Shown here: positions 53,289 to 64,000 of the stretch, piece by piece
How the letters are laid out: every line of letters begins with the position of its first letter
Position numbering within the stretch: position 1 is the first letter of the stretch
Assembly (NCBI GenBank): GCA_001949185.1
Contig: BDGG01000008.1
Span: 431,648 to 495,647 of the forward strand
DNA: 64,000 bases
Reading direction: 5' to 3'
From: Ramazzottius varieornatus
Taxonomy: Eukaryota; Tardigrada; Eutardigrada; Parachela; Ramazzottiidae
The notes under the pieces: generated by a model
The model's input: the letters and a program-made list of their open reading frames with translations, nothing else
Database searches by the model: none
Told to the model about the DNA's origin: nothing
Made by a program: the position numbers and the translations under genes

Positions 53289-56200
53289 CTAAAAAACGGA
53301 CGGATACCTCGGGTTGAGATGCATGAGAGCAGCCTTCGCGGCATTGCTCTTCGCAGCCCGCGCGTTATTGCCGCGGCCTTTGAACGTACCTTTCCCCAGG
53401 ATGGTCACTTGCATGGTACAACGTCCGTTTCCCAATGGCTCGACAGCCCTGCAACCCCACATCAAAAGTACTTACAACCACAGCAGCACTTGGGTAAGAG
53501 TAAAGAAGCTAGAGCTCAGGTACGTACCCGAAGCGGCAATTGGGTCCTTCGGATTCCATCAGCTCTCTCACCGAGTTACGCGGGCAGTGCCGAGCCACGT
53601 ATTCTGGAACCAACAACGGAATTTCAAATTTGCTTATTACGCAGTCACAAGGTTCCCAGAGTCACATTTTACCTAGCTGTGGTCGCATCATGTTGTAGTA
53701 GACTTTGAAAACCACATCCAAGGACAAACCGCTATCGAGGAAGATCGCTCCCGCTACGGCTTCGAAGACGTCACCCAGGGCTTTCGGCGCCTCAGATTCC
53801 TCAAAGCCGGCCTCTTCCGCCTGCCCTTCTTCGTCGTCGCAGTTAGTGCATAACTATGCAACGGAAAGTATTAAACATGAGACACGGAGCAAGTTCGGAC
53901 GAGAATATCTTCGATACAAACCATGTCATCTTCCAGTCGGAGTATCTCACTGTTTTCCTCCCGGACCGTTTCGACGAACGCGTCAATCATGTTATGCAAT
54001 CGCATACTGCGGAACTTGATGTGGTTATGGTAGTTGTACTTGACGGCCAAGTGTGACAATGTCCTGTTGTTGACCAGTGCCGATCGCATGTCCGACATGA
54101 CACCCGGTTTATGTATCCTTCAAACGCGCGACCATTGACATGAAGCAAGAAAACCGTGCGAAACAACAGAAGCCTTTTGTGGGCTTGCGTAATGTACTTA
54201 CTTAACATCATCGTAAACGTAACGAGTGACCAGGAAGTCAATTAAGGCATCACCCAGATATTTCAACCGCTGATAACAGTCGGTGATGTCGTTTGGATCG
54301 TAGGAGCTGTGGGTGAGAGCCTGAAGAAGGAATGCTTTGTTCCGGAACCTAATAAACAAGCCTGCTATTTAGAACATAGGCAAATAAACCAGACCAAATC
54401 TTTATCCCAAATGGCGCATATTTTGGTTATCAATAGCTGACCGTGTGCGTCACTTGGGAAAAAGATGTGGTTCAAAGGATTTGCTTACTTTTCTACACTT
54501 ACTTGTATGCAATGCGAGCTTCGAAGTCATCAAAGCCCGCTGAAAGCCGCGTCAACACCAGCTCGGCATCCGGATCATCCTTCAACATCGGATTGGGGAT
54601 GTCGGACGCGGTGAAGTACCCAAAACGGTCCGCCAGTATTTTGCTCTGACTACTAGCCAACTCAGGAAGTACATGCAGACCCATCCAAGACATGAACAAC
54701 TGAGCACTTCGTGCACTCGAGTGCATCAGGAACACCCCCGTCATGGCTTCGATCATGTCGGCAACCGTCTTGTCTTCTAGCGCTTGGTAGACTCTAGGTG
54801 ACGGAAACTTCTCGGCCTTGGTCCCTGAGTTGGCTAGGAGCATGTTGGATTCTTCTTCGTCAAAGTAGTATCCAGGGGGCACGAAATTCTCCAAAGGCTC
54901 AAACGCTTGGTTGAGCACGACGTGGTGCAGATCGCGTTCCTTCGCCAGCCGGTACAGATTGTAGTTGGAAACCTGTAGACCACATTGTGTACATAAATTT
55001 AGTGCAAGATTAGCCAACAAATTTAACAAAATTGTTTTCCCAAGTGGCGCACTCCTTCGGTGGTACTTGCTGGAAGCGTGCGTCGCTTGGGAAAACACTG
55101 TTGTCGAGTCCTAGTCCCAGAAAGAGATGCATTTCTGCAAAAACCCTAACCTGCTGGTCGCACAGCTGCGTCAAGTAACCTTCTTGTCGTTTCGGAAAAC
55201 GGAAGAACATGTGAATGTAGGAAGACAGTTTCAAGAAGGAGTCGCCAATGACTTCCAGACGTTCCAGGTTGAAGCCATCGCTGGCTTTGGCTGTTGTCAG
55301 CGCGTTGAGTATCTGGTTCGGGTCAGGTAGCGCCACCTTCTTGACATCTAGATGGAACTCGGCATCCACGACGACAGGGGCTTCGGCCAGGTGGGCAGCC
55401 GGACCGTAGTGAGAAAGCTTTATCCGCTTGGCCTTTCCGTTTGGGATCATCGTCAGAGTTGTCTCGGGGTTAGCAAGACGCTGCTGTTTCTTCCACTTCT
55501 CCATCATGTAGAAGCGCTGTCTTTCGTAAGTGGCATAGACCAGCCCACCGTAGTCCGCAATGGTCTCGGCGTTCACATCAGCGACTTCCGGGTTAGCGGC
55601 CGCGCCTCTGGGCGGAAGTGAATTGGGAGCTTTATCCATGTCGACCTCCGTCGGCTCCGGCTCTGCTTCACCTAAAAAAAACCAGTTTTTCTGCCAACAA
55701 AGTTGTGCTAGGCACGATATATTCATAGCCTGTACGATATTTTCATAACACATTTCGAAGAAAAAGGGCTTGGTTGACGCGATGCAACTGTTCCTACTCA
55801 GTTTCCCGGAATTTCAGTGTTGGAAATATCACGCTTCAGATACAGAAATGTCGACAAGTGACATTTTTCACGTACCTGCAACATGAACGAGACATTGCGC
55901 ATTACTATTCTGCCCACTACTGACACTTGCGATGGGTGGTGTCTTGTGAAAGTTGTATAGCAGAGGCTGCCATCCCTCTGGATCAGCAACCTCGCAGCCA
56001 ACACCAATTTCTTCCCGGAATCTTTGTCGCAGATCCAGGACTTCGCAGTACCAATGCAGACGGTGCATCACGGCAGGCAAGATCAAGGCTTTAACATACA
56101 GAGTGGCAGAGATAGGAAAGAGCTGGCAGAGTTCGGGGACCAGCATCAGATGGTCCCTGTTCCTCTGTTCGCTTCGCGGCTTCGATAACTGCTCCTCCTC

Positions 56201-59200
56201 CTCCTTTTGCGCTTGCGGATACCTCAGAGTGTTCAACCTGTAAAAACAATGCGATGTGTAATCCAATCAAAACATCCTTATTGGTAAATCCGAGCCAAAA
56301 TAGACTACGGCAAATGCATAATGAGCTCGGCAAACAAACTCGACAGGATTGTTTTCCCAAGCGGCGCACGCTCCTGGTATTATTGCCTGTAAGCATGCAC
56401 CACTTGAAAAACTGATCTGACGGAGCTTCTTTGCTTAGCTCTCAGATAAACTTTCAAGAAGGTCAATTCGGAAAACATCTCGAGTATTAGATTCGGAACC
56501 CAGAATTCAGGAAGAATACTGACTGTCGGCTGCAGAAACAGGTCTCTAGGGTCGGTTGGTCCTGGTGCTGAATTTCGATCCCGTATTTCTTCTCAAAATA
56601 CTCAGCATACGACATGCTTTCGTCCACCTTGAGCGCCATTCTTGGTGTGATATCTGCCCTGATCCTAAGCACCAAATATCTTTCATCTGCCATCTTGTAC
56701 CAGCGTACTACGACGCCATCCAAGAACTTCTCCGCTACGATCTTCATTCTCTTTCGGTTTTCAGCAGGCTGCGACACCACGACGTACTGCGCAGGGTCCT
56801 TCACCTTGTCGATCAGTGCCCAGTCAATGTCTAACGATCTCGTTAAAGGTACAGTGTACAAAGCTTCGTCAGTCACTTTAGGATCGAAATGTACGGCGAT
56901 GGTTTCTGAGAAGCGTAGCACGTGCTCAAACACCGCGCAGTGAAACTTTTGAACAGCATCGATCTGCGAAGCGGATAGCCGAAGTCCGTCACGGACTTCG
57001 GCCATCTCAATTCTGTACTCGAGCTTCAGGACATATACGAAAAACGGAGGGATCTGCGGAATGGGGGAAGCGGAAAGCAAGCCTATGAAATGGCTCTCAC
57101 TGCTCATGAACTGGGACGCCGAATTCAGTTGAGGCTGCTGACTCGGTATGGTGCGTATCACGTACAGGTACAGTGGGCGATCCGGCACGGGACGACAATT
57201 TCGCAGTGCAGCGGCGCTCTATGAACAAGAACAGCAAGACTTCAAAGCAAATCTGGTCTGACTTTCAGTGCTTTCCTACCCGTTTCACGTAGTATTGGCG
57301 TCGTCTTTTGGTACCAGGAAGAGGTTCGTTCTCGGGCACCATCTCCTTCACATGGTCTCCCATGATGACTTCCATATCATTCAACAGCTGCCGCTCTTTC
57401 GGCAGCAAGTTCAAATCGAAGGCTCCTGCTTCGTACAGCAAGCGACAACACTCCAGCGCGGCGGACTGCTTCGCTAACTTTCGGTTCTTCATCAATCGAC
57501 CCTTTGAAAACGATACCAAACATCCGATTTGCCAACAGAACCGCAGGTTGGCTTTGTACTTTACGTAAGACAGACTTGACTCACAGTAACCGGATGTTTC
57601 ACTTCAGAGCTCAGCGGCATGTAGATGCGGTACAGAAACCAGCCGGTGCCTATCGTATCTTCTGTATCGAGGAACTGGCCACGTGTCGCACTGAGGCTAC
57701 TTCGTTCTGTTGGCATCGATTTGAGGTACCTACGAGTAACAGTTACACGTGAAAACTGTGTCCTTACCAAAAAGAACTACAGGAAGAAATCGGTTACTGT
57801 TGGAGAAGGGACATGGCCGAGCTCAAAGTGACCACGGCGCTCGATCCTGAAGGACGGAATGAGTCGTGTGGCTTGTCGTCGAAATGCACTTTCTGCTTCC
57901 GGGCGTCCGGAATACTTCGCTCCAAGCAGGTTTTCTTCAGAGTATCGTCCATAGCGATATAAGCAGACAAATCCTTCTCAGTCACAGCACGATCCTCGTC
58001 GGACGTGAGTACGATGTATTTGGAGTTCTGGGCTCTCGCCCTACCTTTGGACTGCAAGTACGAGCAATAGTTCATAGGTCGATCAAACCTGTAATTAGGC
58101 AAAGCTAAATGTTCGGAAAACATACCAAAATCGAATCTTAGACGAACTTGCCGATAAGTACGTACCGAACGATGAAGTTGCAGCTTGGCACATTCAGTCC
58201 TTCTTCCACTACACTGGTCGCGATCAACAGGTTGATATCCCCACGGCGGAACTTCTCGATGGTAGCCTGCGACTGCCGATAGCAAAGCTCGACCCGGTGG
58301 GGAAATTGGCCTGTATATTTCAAACGTCCTTGTACAACCGATGACAAAACTAATATACGTAGACGAAATATCGTATTGACAAATTTGCGTACCTGCGTCT
58401 CCGTAGTCAGTTAGTTGGCCTACCAAGTAGCCACTCTTGATGTGCGAAAACTCATTGTCCCTCTTGAGAGTCAAGAACTCGAAGAACTTGTGGAGGACCC
58501 ATGCATCGTACCGTGTCGTTACGAAGACGATGCACTTCATACCTAAAACCACAGAAAAATAAGCAAGTCTGAATTCTTTATGTTTGAGATGCAGATAAGC
58601 ATGCCTTACTCGCTTCTTGTTCCGAGGGTTTATTAGCCCGAAGTACTTCCATCAGTTTCTGCAACTTTGTGGACGACACTGCGAGAAGGCCGGCGACATC
58701 TCTGCTTTCGACTTTATGGACGCGGAAGTGAATCTCCAAGAGAGTTCCGAACATGTGAAGCTCTGTGATGGCCATCATCACTGGCTGCGTCATCTCTTTA
58801 CTAAAGCAGCTATTCTTAAGCATCATTTCGAAATCCTTCTTGATCATACATGCGATCTACGAAGTCATAAAGATAGCAAGATTAGTCCAAGAAGCGTATA
58901 AGTGATCTGAAATCTGTGGGCACCTGGTATCCGCACCATGGTCCCAGGATTCGTAGTGAATTGAGCAGCTGGGCGAATGTAGACTTGATGAGCGCTAGAG
59001 ATCGGGCAATGTTCATCCGGAACTTGTCGTCCGTGGAATTCGTGAAGGCGATATTCTTCTTCTGCTGCTTTGCTTCTTTCTCCAGTGCAGTCATGTAGCT
59101 TTTAGCCGAATCGATCCAGCTGATGTATTTACGGATACCCTCGACAGCTTCTTCTTCCCCACCTCCCGCCTGGTTTTCCTATGACAAGAACCCATTAAAT

Positions 59201-60233
59201 GAGTAAACTTCACTGACCGAATCACTGCTAGGTATTTTTTCAGATGAAGTGAATACGGCTACCAACCTTGAAACTTTCCAGACAGAGTGTTGGTTTAGCC
59301 TCGTGTTTCTTGATGGACTCATCGATGGATGTGCAGACTTTGGCGCCCAGACAACTCTCCAGCTTCTGGATGAGTCCTTCCATTTCTGTGCCCACCTGTT
59401 CACCCTTCTTGATCTTGCAGTTGATGATGGAAGCAGTGAGACCTACGATGCGAGGTCGCTGTTCGGCTAGGCGATCTTGAATAATTTGCATGATTTCCCT
59501 GTACGGGTGATCACTGACGGCGTGATGGCACTCGTCAAAGATAAGCAAGTTGATTCGGGCAACCTCTATAAAAATGAAAAATGAGACATTATGGGATCAA
59601 AGCCTGATACTTACATACGGAACGACCGGAAGTAACTTACCTAGCAAAGAGTGGAGAAGCAGTTTCAGTAGAATATCATGGATCAGCACCAAGATGCAGT
59701 TGTCTTCAAGCTGCTGGTCCCAGAACTCTTTTGTCCATGATAGGCCAGGACAATTACCGTGATAGCCTTCCACCGGAAACGATGTCCAGCGTCGGATGTA
59801 ATTAACCTGCTGCTCCACCAGAGGTACAGAAGGCACCACAAACACCGTGCGTTTTCCTCCTTCGTTCCAAGGCTTGAAATCGTACTCGAGACGTTTCATA
59901 ATGCTTACCGCGACTTGCATTTTCCCCATGCCTGTTAAAACCAAACCAGTAATCAGCACGTACAAAAACCACAGCACTAGTACACTCATATCGACCTACC
60001 GGTTCCAAGAGCGCAGATGATATTCTCTTTCATAGCTTTGTCAATCATTTCTTCCTGCAACATTTGATGCGTTGATAATAAGAAGGATGTTATTCCCACT
60101 TGTTCACAAGATAGATCAACGACCATACCTGATATGGTCGGTTTAAAATAACGTTGTCCTGATCTATGGGCAAATCTTCCTCTTCTTCTCCGTCCTGAGC
60201 TTCCCCATCAGGAGGATACACCATCCCGTCCAT
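53289..60233 (-). CDS. DICER1: Dicer, with altered RNase IIIb and helicase motif I
   Basis: RNase III that makes miRNA/siRNA duplexes. 20 exons, about 1676 residues: 60233-60129, 60054-60000, 59931-59641, 59565-59267, 59178-58924, 58856-58610, 58542-58393, 58328-58166, 58088-57798, 57729-57585, 57501-57280, 57218-56524, 56237-55876, 55671-55151, 54972-54503, 54348-54202, 54117-53922, 53853-53673, 53603-53528 and 53448-53289. The order is helicase (motif [37 protein letters not shown]), DUF283 ([20 protein letters not shown]), platform/PAZ ([20 protein letters not shown]), RNase IIIa ([26 protein letters not shown]), RNase IIIb ([32 protein letters not shown]) and a dsRBD ([11 protein letters not shown]). 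RNase IIIa looks complete. In IIIb the first catalytic Glu is Lys. An in-frame upstream exon at the 5' end cannot be excluded. Confidence 0.96.
54377..54487. repeat. Intronic foldback element (AAGTGGCGCAC family)
   Basis: Dicer intron 15. Left arm ATAGGCAAATAAACCAGA, stems CCAAATGGCGCA and TGTGCGTCACTTGG, right arm AAGGATTTGCTTACT. Confidence 0.7.
55011..55120. repeat. Intronic foldback element (AAGTGGCGCAC family)
   Basis: Dicer intron 14. The stems GTTTTCCCAAGTGGCGCAC and GTGCGTCGCTTGGGAAAAC pair over about 19 bases, the longest inner stem in the family, with weaker outer arms. Confidence 0.8.
56323..56443. repeat. Intronic foldback element (AAGTGGCGCAC family)
   Basis: Dicer intron 12. 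Left arm GAGCTCGGCAAACAAACTCG, stems CCCAAGCGGCGCACG and CATGCACCACTTG, right arm GGAGCTTCTTTGCTTAGCTC. Confidence 0.8.
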
Positions 60234-61627
60234 GCTGGTGAGCGCAGATTTCGTCTCCTTCTAGATAAAAGATACTGAAACCGAATTCCGGAAAGAACGC
60301 TCCTCTTCGAATCTGCTACTGCTAGCAGTGCTACACGGTAACTGCCGAAGTCCAAACTTTTGCGAGAGCTCCGCCCAACAGGATGGCCTTCCAGCGGAGC
60401 TTTAGGATGAATCATAGACCGCTTGAGTCATCGTAGAAAGCTGTTCAGGCATTCTAAAGCCCTTAAATTGGGGAAACTATGGTAAGCCTGAGCCTATGGC
60501 GGAAAGATCAAAGGATGGGAACCAAGGTTCATTCACATCTGACGTAATGAAAAGCCCAGACCGGTTACCACGCCCATTGACCAATAGAAGAGAAACGACA
60601 AGCCAATAAACCAGCTGCGGTTGGGCGGTCAACCTATCAATGCCAATGACTAGTATCGGTGGTCAAACATAGCAATACAAATGGCCGACTCCTAGTGCTC
60701 AAGCTAGAAAGACCAATGGTCAACCACTAGTGGTCAAGACAGCAAGACCAACGGCTAGCCACTAGTGGTCAATCTACCTAGATCAATAGTCAACACTCGT
60801 GGTCAACCAACCTACCCACCCACCCTGGAGATTTTACCATTGCACGATCATCTTCCTACCTTCCTACCTAGTTACCCAGCCGCGTCGCTGCCGATCGCGC
60901 AGCAGGCAGCACGAGTTACGTCATACGCTGTCGGTCGTACCATTGTCCTACCGGCAGGGTCCTGAGAGTAATCAATTCTTTGTTAATCCACTACCTGTTT
61001 TCGCCAGTTGATTCGTACGAATTTGGTTGTTCAGACACAAATTCATGATTCAGCAAAAACTATAAAACTGGAAAAACCAGAAAAAAATCGGAGAAACATC
61101 CTAAAAAAAGGATCGTGCTGTCTGGAGCTCGAGCTTCCTCTGATGAGTTTGCGATTCAGAGTCTCCTTGGGTATCCGCATTAAAGTTGCGCTAAAAACCA
61201 CAACAAACGTCGCGACTCCAAGTACCTCCTGGCTTGCCATCGTAAACACAGTGGCTTAATCAAGTAATCAAAGCTTTCACTCTGAAGAAAAAAAACCGTT
61301 CCCATCAATCAACATACATGAAAAATCGATCACAGTCGATGTCAGCCAGTAAGGGCCACAACCATCGTACAATTAAATTTTAGTCAACTTTTGTGGGAAT
61401 TTTTGAACCATTATTTTTTCCGCGGAAAGCTTTACACTTCCGTTACGGTTCCGTATCTTGTTCTTGGGTGCAGACTGCAGAGTTTAGATTAGCTGTACCA
61501 GCCCACCATGGAAGACCGTATCAGGCGATACAGACGACGGAATCTCTGAAGAGCTCGGCGGTTACTTGCGGATACGGGCAAGATCAGAATCGGCAGGTTA
61601 GCGGAACCACGCAGGTTAGCTGGCAAG
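60234..61627. other. Divergent Dicer/TMEM170 upstream region
   Basis: Intergenic, about 1.4 kb, probably with both promoters. Its one clear internal structure is the degenerate tandem repeat at 60630-60806. No coding sequence could be supported. Confidence 0.5.
60630..60806. repeat. Degenerate tandem repeat, about 35-bp period
   Basis: Units such as GACCAATGGTCAACCACTAG-TGGTCAA (60711-60737), GACCAACGGCTAGCCACTAG-TGGTCAA (60746-60772) and GATCAATAGTCAACACTCG-TGGTCAA (60781-60806), with a more diverged unit upstream. Each unit is internally palindromic (CACTAGTGG). Confidence 0.75.
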
Positions 61628-62242
61628 ATGGGACCCTTCATATATGGAGTGGACATGCTGGCCTTCCTACATACCATCTGCCAAGTATCCGCGGTGGACG
61701 ACAGTGTAGTTCGAGACTTCCGTCCCGGCGACTCTATTTTCACCGTCCTTGCATGGCAAGGAAACACGCCGCTAATGTTCTTTGCGGGTAATGGTGTGAC
61801 GATAAGCGACCGGAAAAAGGACATTCCACCCTGTTTGTATAGCGATGAAGTTTATGACCCGTGTTCTTTTGTTGTAGAAATGTGGTACAACATATTCTTG
61901 TGGGAGCTGTTTGCCTCTTTCATCATCCACTGCATTGCCGGATTCGTTGCCTTCATCGCCTTGCGTCGCCACAGAGTCATGAGGTGGTATGGGGGACTCA
62001 TTGTGATTGTCGGACTCCTCTCTTCGCTAACAACCGGCGTCATTACGAGTACGTAGCACTATCGAAGACCCGGCTTCCTTCTTGGAATCATTGCAGTTCT
62101 TCCTTTCGTAGGTGCAGCTATAGCGGGAGTCTATCGGGCGTCAAACATCGAGCTGGCGCCCATCTACGCCATGGTTTGGGGTGTTGGTCAAGCAGCGTGT
62201 AAAGTCGGGCTTTCCTTCAACAAAATTCTCGCCTCGTTATGA
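61628..62242 (+). CDS. TMEM170: TMEM170 family membrane protein
   Basis: TMEM170A in mammals is an ER and nuclear-envelope membrane protein that influences ER sheet formation. Exons 61628-62048 and 62112-62242 (phase 1) give 183 residues. The conserved body starts at EMWYNIFLWELFASFIIHCI and continues with LRRHRVMRWYGGLI, TTGVITSAAIAGVYRAS and GVGQAACKVGLSFNKILASL, which matches human TMEM170A closely to its last residues. Three hydrophobic segments are visible. The roughly 75-residue N-terminal region before them (GPFIYGVDMLAFLHTICQ and onward) is longer than I recall in vertebrates, and the first ATG may not be the one used. Confidence 0.88.
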
Positions 62243-62816
62243 TATCCATGAGTGTGAGTGTTGATACTGTAGTATTTAGGCTGATAAGCTGTATTCCGCC
62301 GCGTTCGAGAAACCCTTTGTCACAAGGCTTTGTGCTTTCACACCGTTTACGATGTTCGTATGATTTTATAACATGGGCGTTTACTTCCGCTTGTTTTTTT
62401 TAGCTTTTTCGAAAGTGCGTTCTGTTCATACTGTTTTAACTTGTTAGCTGGTGAAAACCCACCGGCCATCCAGGACTTTAGCGATCTGGATGAAGTAACA
62501 GTATGCCTCACCCACTTATCCGGGGTCTTTTCCGTCGCCTAAGAGGTTAATAGTGCTTGTTGGTGTAAGAAGGCGACGGAAAGTAAATCGATATCGTTTT
62601 TTGATTATGTTATGTAGCCGATGATCGCCAACCAGGCATCTGGCTTCAGGCGATCAGTTTATTTGTACTCCACTAAACCGATTGTCGCCAGACACATTTC
62701 ATCATTATAGTCAATGCGGAGGAACCCCATCGAGTTGAGGTAGACGGAGCATGCAAACTGTCGGTACGCGAATAGTTTGAAATGACATTTTAATACGGGG
62801 ATACGGGAATTACGCG
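62243..62816. other. Intergenic stretch with a small hairpin
   Basis: Between TMEM170 and the RRM gene. An inverted repeat TTTCCGTCGCCT ... AGGCGACGGAAA at about 62528-62583 is the only structure noticed. Confidence 0.5.
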
Positions 62817-64000
62817 ATGGCGACCCTACAGGAAATTCACAAGAATGTGCTTTGGCATGGCAATGAATTTGAATCTTGCCTAAACCGCGCCATAAACGTT
62901 TGCAAGGACGCAGAAGACTGGGACAAGCTTCTTACTTTTGTGGTGCGTTTATCCTGCATACTCGTGGACCATTCTGAATAATTATGTCACTGTATTCTCA
63001 AATTTACTTTTTCAGCGGGTGTATTTTTCTTGCAGAACAAGACGGAAGACATTTTGCGCGAGGCGAAGCGGGAAATTCAAAAACGGTATGTGATGCTTCG
63101 GCTCTTTGGAAGCTGGAACAATGTGGAACATCCTAATTTGGATATCAATTGTTCCTCCGGAGCTTTGCATCCCTCAGCTCTTGGAAACTGATTTCAAAAC
63201 AACGGTCACGTGCCCCTCTCAGGTACCCTCCTTCGCGACCTCCCAGCATACAAGTCAGTGGATATACCCCATCCGCCAGCAAGCCTGCATCCGGCGGATC
63301 GGTCGCGAGCTACACTTCTTCGCCTGACCAGAGGCTGTTTGGTGGCGTGGCAAAACCAGTCGGTTTCTCCAAGCCGTTCGGTTCTCAGTCCTATGAGAAG
63401 AAGGACGTGTTATCCGACCGGCTAAATGGGCAACTGCTAGTAAGACCAGTACTGACTTCCCCAACGAGAACGAATTCGAAAGTGAAGTACCAATGGTTCG
63501 ACGATATTGGCAAGCCAGCCGGCGACTTCCCCAGTACGGAAAAGCAAAAGCTCGAAATGGATCTTCAGTAAGTGTGATTTTCAGTCGGAAAAGTGCGCGA
63601 GTTGCTAGAAAATGTGATGCGGACAGACTTTCGTCTGTTTTCTTTTTGACTATCTTTTTTGGTTCTTGTGTTTTGAAATATCACAGTTCATTGTGAATTG
63701 TGTCGTGCTCGGAAGTAACGGTTTTTTCAACAGGCGGATACTCATACCCAACCTTCCGCCCTTTACGACGGACGGTACTTTACGGTCCGCACTGAGCCGT
63801 TATGGAAAAGTCACAGAGGTACGAACATCTGTCTCCCCAGATGGAAAAGGAGGAGAGGGCATCGTTCGTTTCGAGTCCCGGGATACGGTTACCCAGCTCT
63901 TGCATAAGACACTTGTCCTAAACGGCACCGAAGTCAAAGTGAAGCCTTTCTACGTAAGTTTAGAGTGTCCTCAAAACAAACACACCTTATGGAGGACTTT
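62817..64000 (+). CDS. RRM-domain protein, 3' partial
   Basis: Exons 62817-62942, 63036-63085, 63223-63567 and 63734-63953, with consistent phases, give at least 247 residues before a donor at 63954; the gene continues beyond the window. The N-terminus is a short helical region (EIHKNVLWHGNEFESCLNRA, then NKTEDILREAKREIQKR). A Ser/Pro/Gly linker follows, then a single RNA-recognition motif. In the RRM, RNP2 is QRILIPNLPP, helix 1 is LRSALSRYGKVTEV, and RNP1 appears as GEGIVRFES, in which the usual aromatic residues are weak (Val at the RNP1 core). I do not recognise the family. Without its C-terminus a role in splicing, translation or mRNA export cannot be chosen. Confidence 0.8.

Overview
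The window is nuclear DNA from an animal. Every recognisable gene is split by many short GT-AG introns, most of them 50-250 bases. The gene set includes AP-2, Porcupine, a receptor guanylate cyclase, a clip-domain serine protease homologue and Dicer, which points to an ecdysozoan invertebrate. A tardigrade or another panarthropod is my best guess, by inference only. No bacterial, phage or CRISPR features were seen. Exon coordinates below were worked out by hand from the sequence: splice signals, phase bookkeeping and alignment to remembered family motifs.

Layout. 1-1392 (+): 26S proteasome deubiquitinase Rpn11/PSMD14, 5' end outside the window. 1683-2731 (+): four-pass membrane protein. 3150-3632 (+): secreted low-complexity peptide. 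4467-7088 (-): cytosolic methionyl-tRNA synthetase. 7808-8669 (-): mitochondrial IF3. 9243-11066 (+): Porcupine. 11125-14184 (-): clip-domain serine protease homologue. 15431-16612 (-): unrecognised protein. 17292-18329 (+): MICOS subunit Mic19/CHCHD3-like. 19015-19879 and 20479-21262 (+): tandem secreted DOMON proteins. 21853-23629 (+): disordered protein of unknown role. 23972-24545 (+): small two-exon gene. 24697-27094 (-): Sac1 phosphoinositide phosphatase. 28629-34459 (+): 28-exon receptor guanylate cyclase. 34460-42469: gene-poor. 42470-52703 (+): AP-2 transcription factor. 53289-60233 (-): Dicer, 20 exons. 61628-62242 (+): TMEM170. 62817-64000 (+): RRM protein, 3' end outside the window.

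The genes are unrelated housekeeping, signalling and developmental genes, not one pathway. The strongest observations are altered catalytic residues in otherwise well-conserved enzymes. Dicer carries Lys for the first catalytic Glu of RNase IIIb (the change matching human E1705K) and Met for Thr in the helicase Walker A. The receptor cyclase has lost the catalytic Asn and Arg but keeps its metal and guanine-binding residues. The clip protease has Gly in place of the catalytic Ser. Mic19 lacks the outer cysteine pair of its twin CX9C. The cyclase also needs a 4-nt microexon.

Non-coding structure includes a dispersed family of roughly 110-130 bp foldback elements with at least 16 cores. All of those I found lie inside introns, concentrated in AP-2 and Dicer. 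There are also several separate inverted-repeat elements, one with perfect 31-bp arms just upstream of Mic19.
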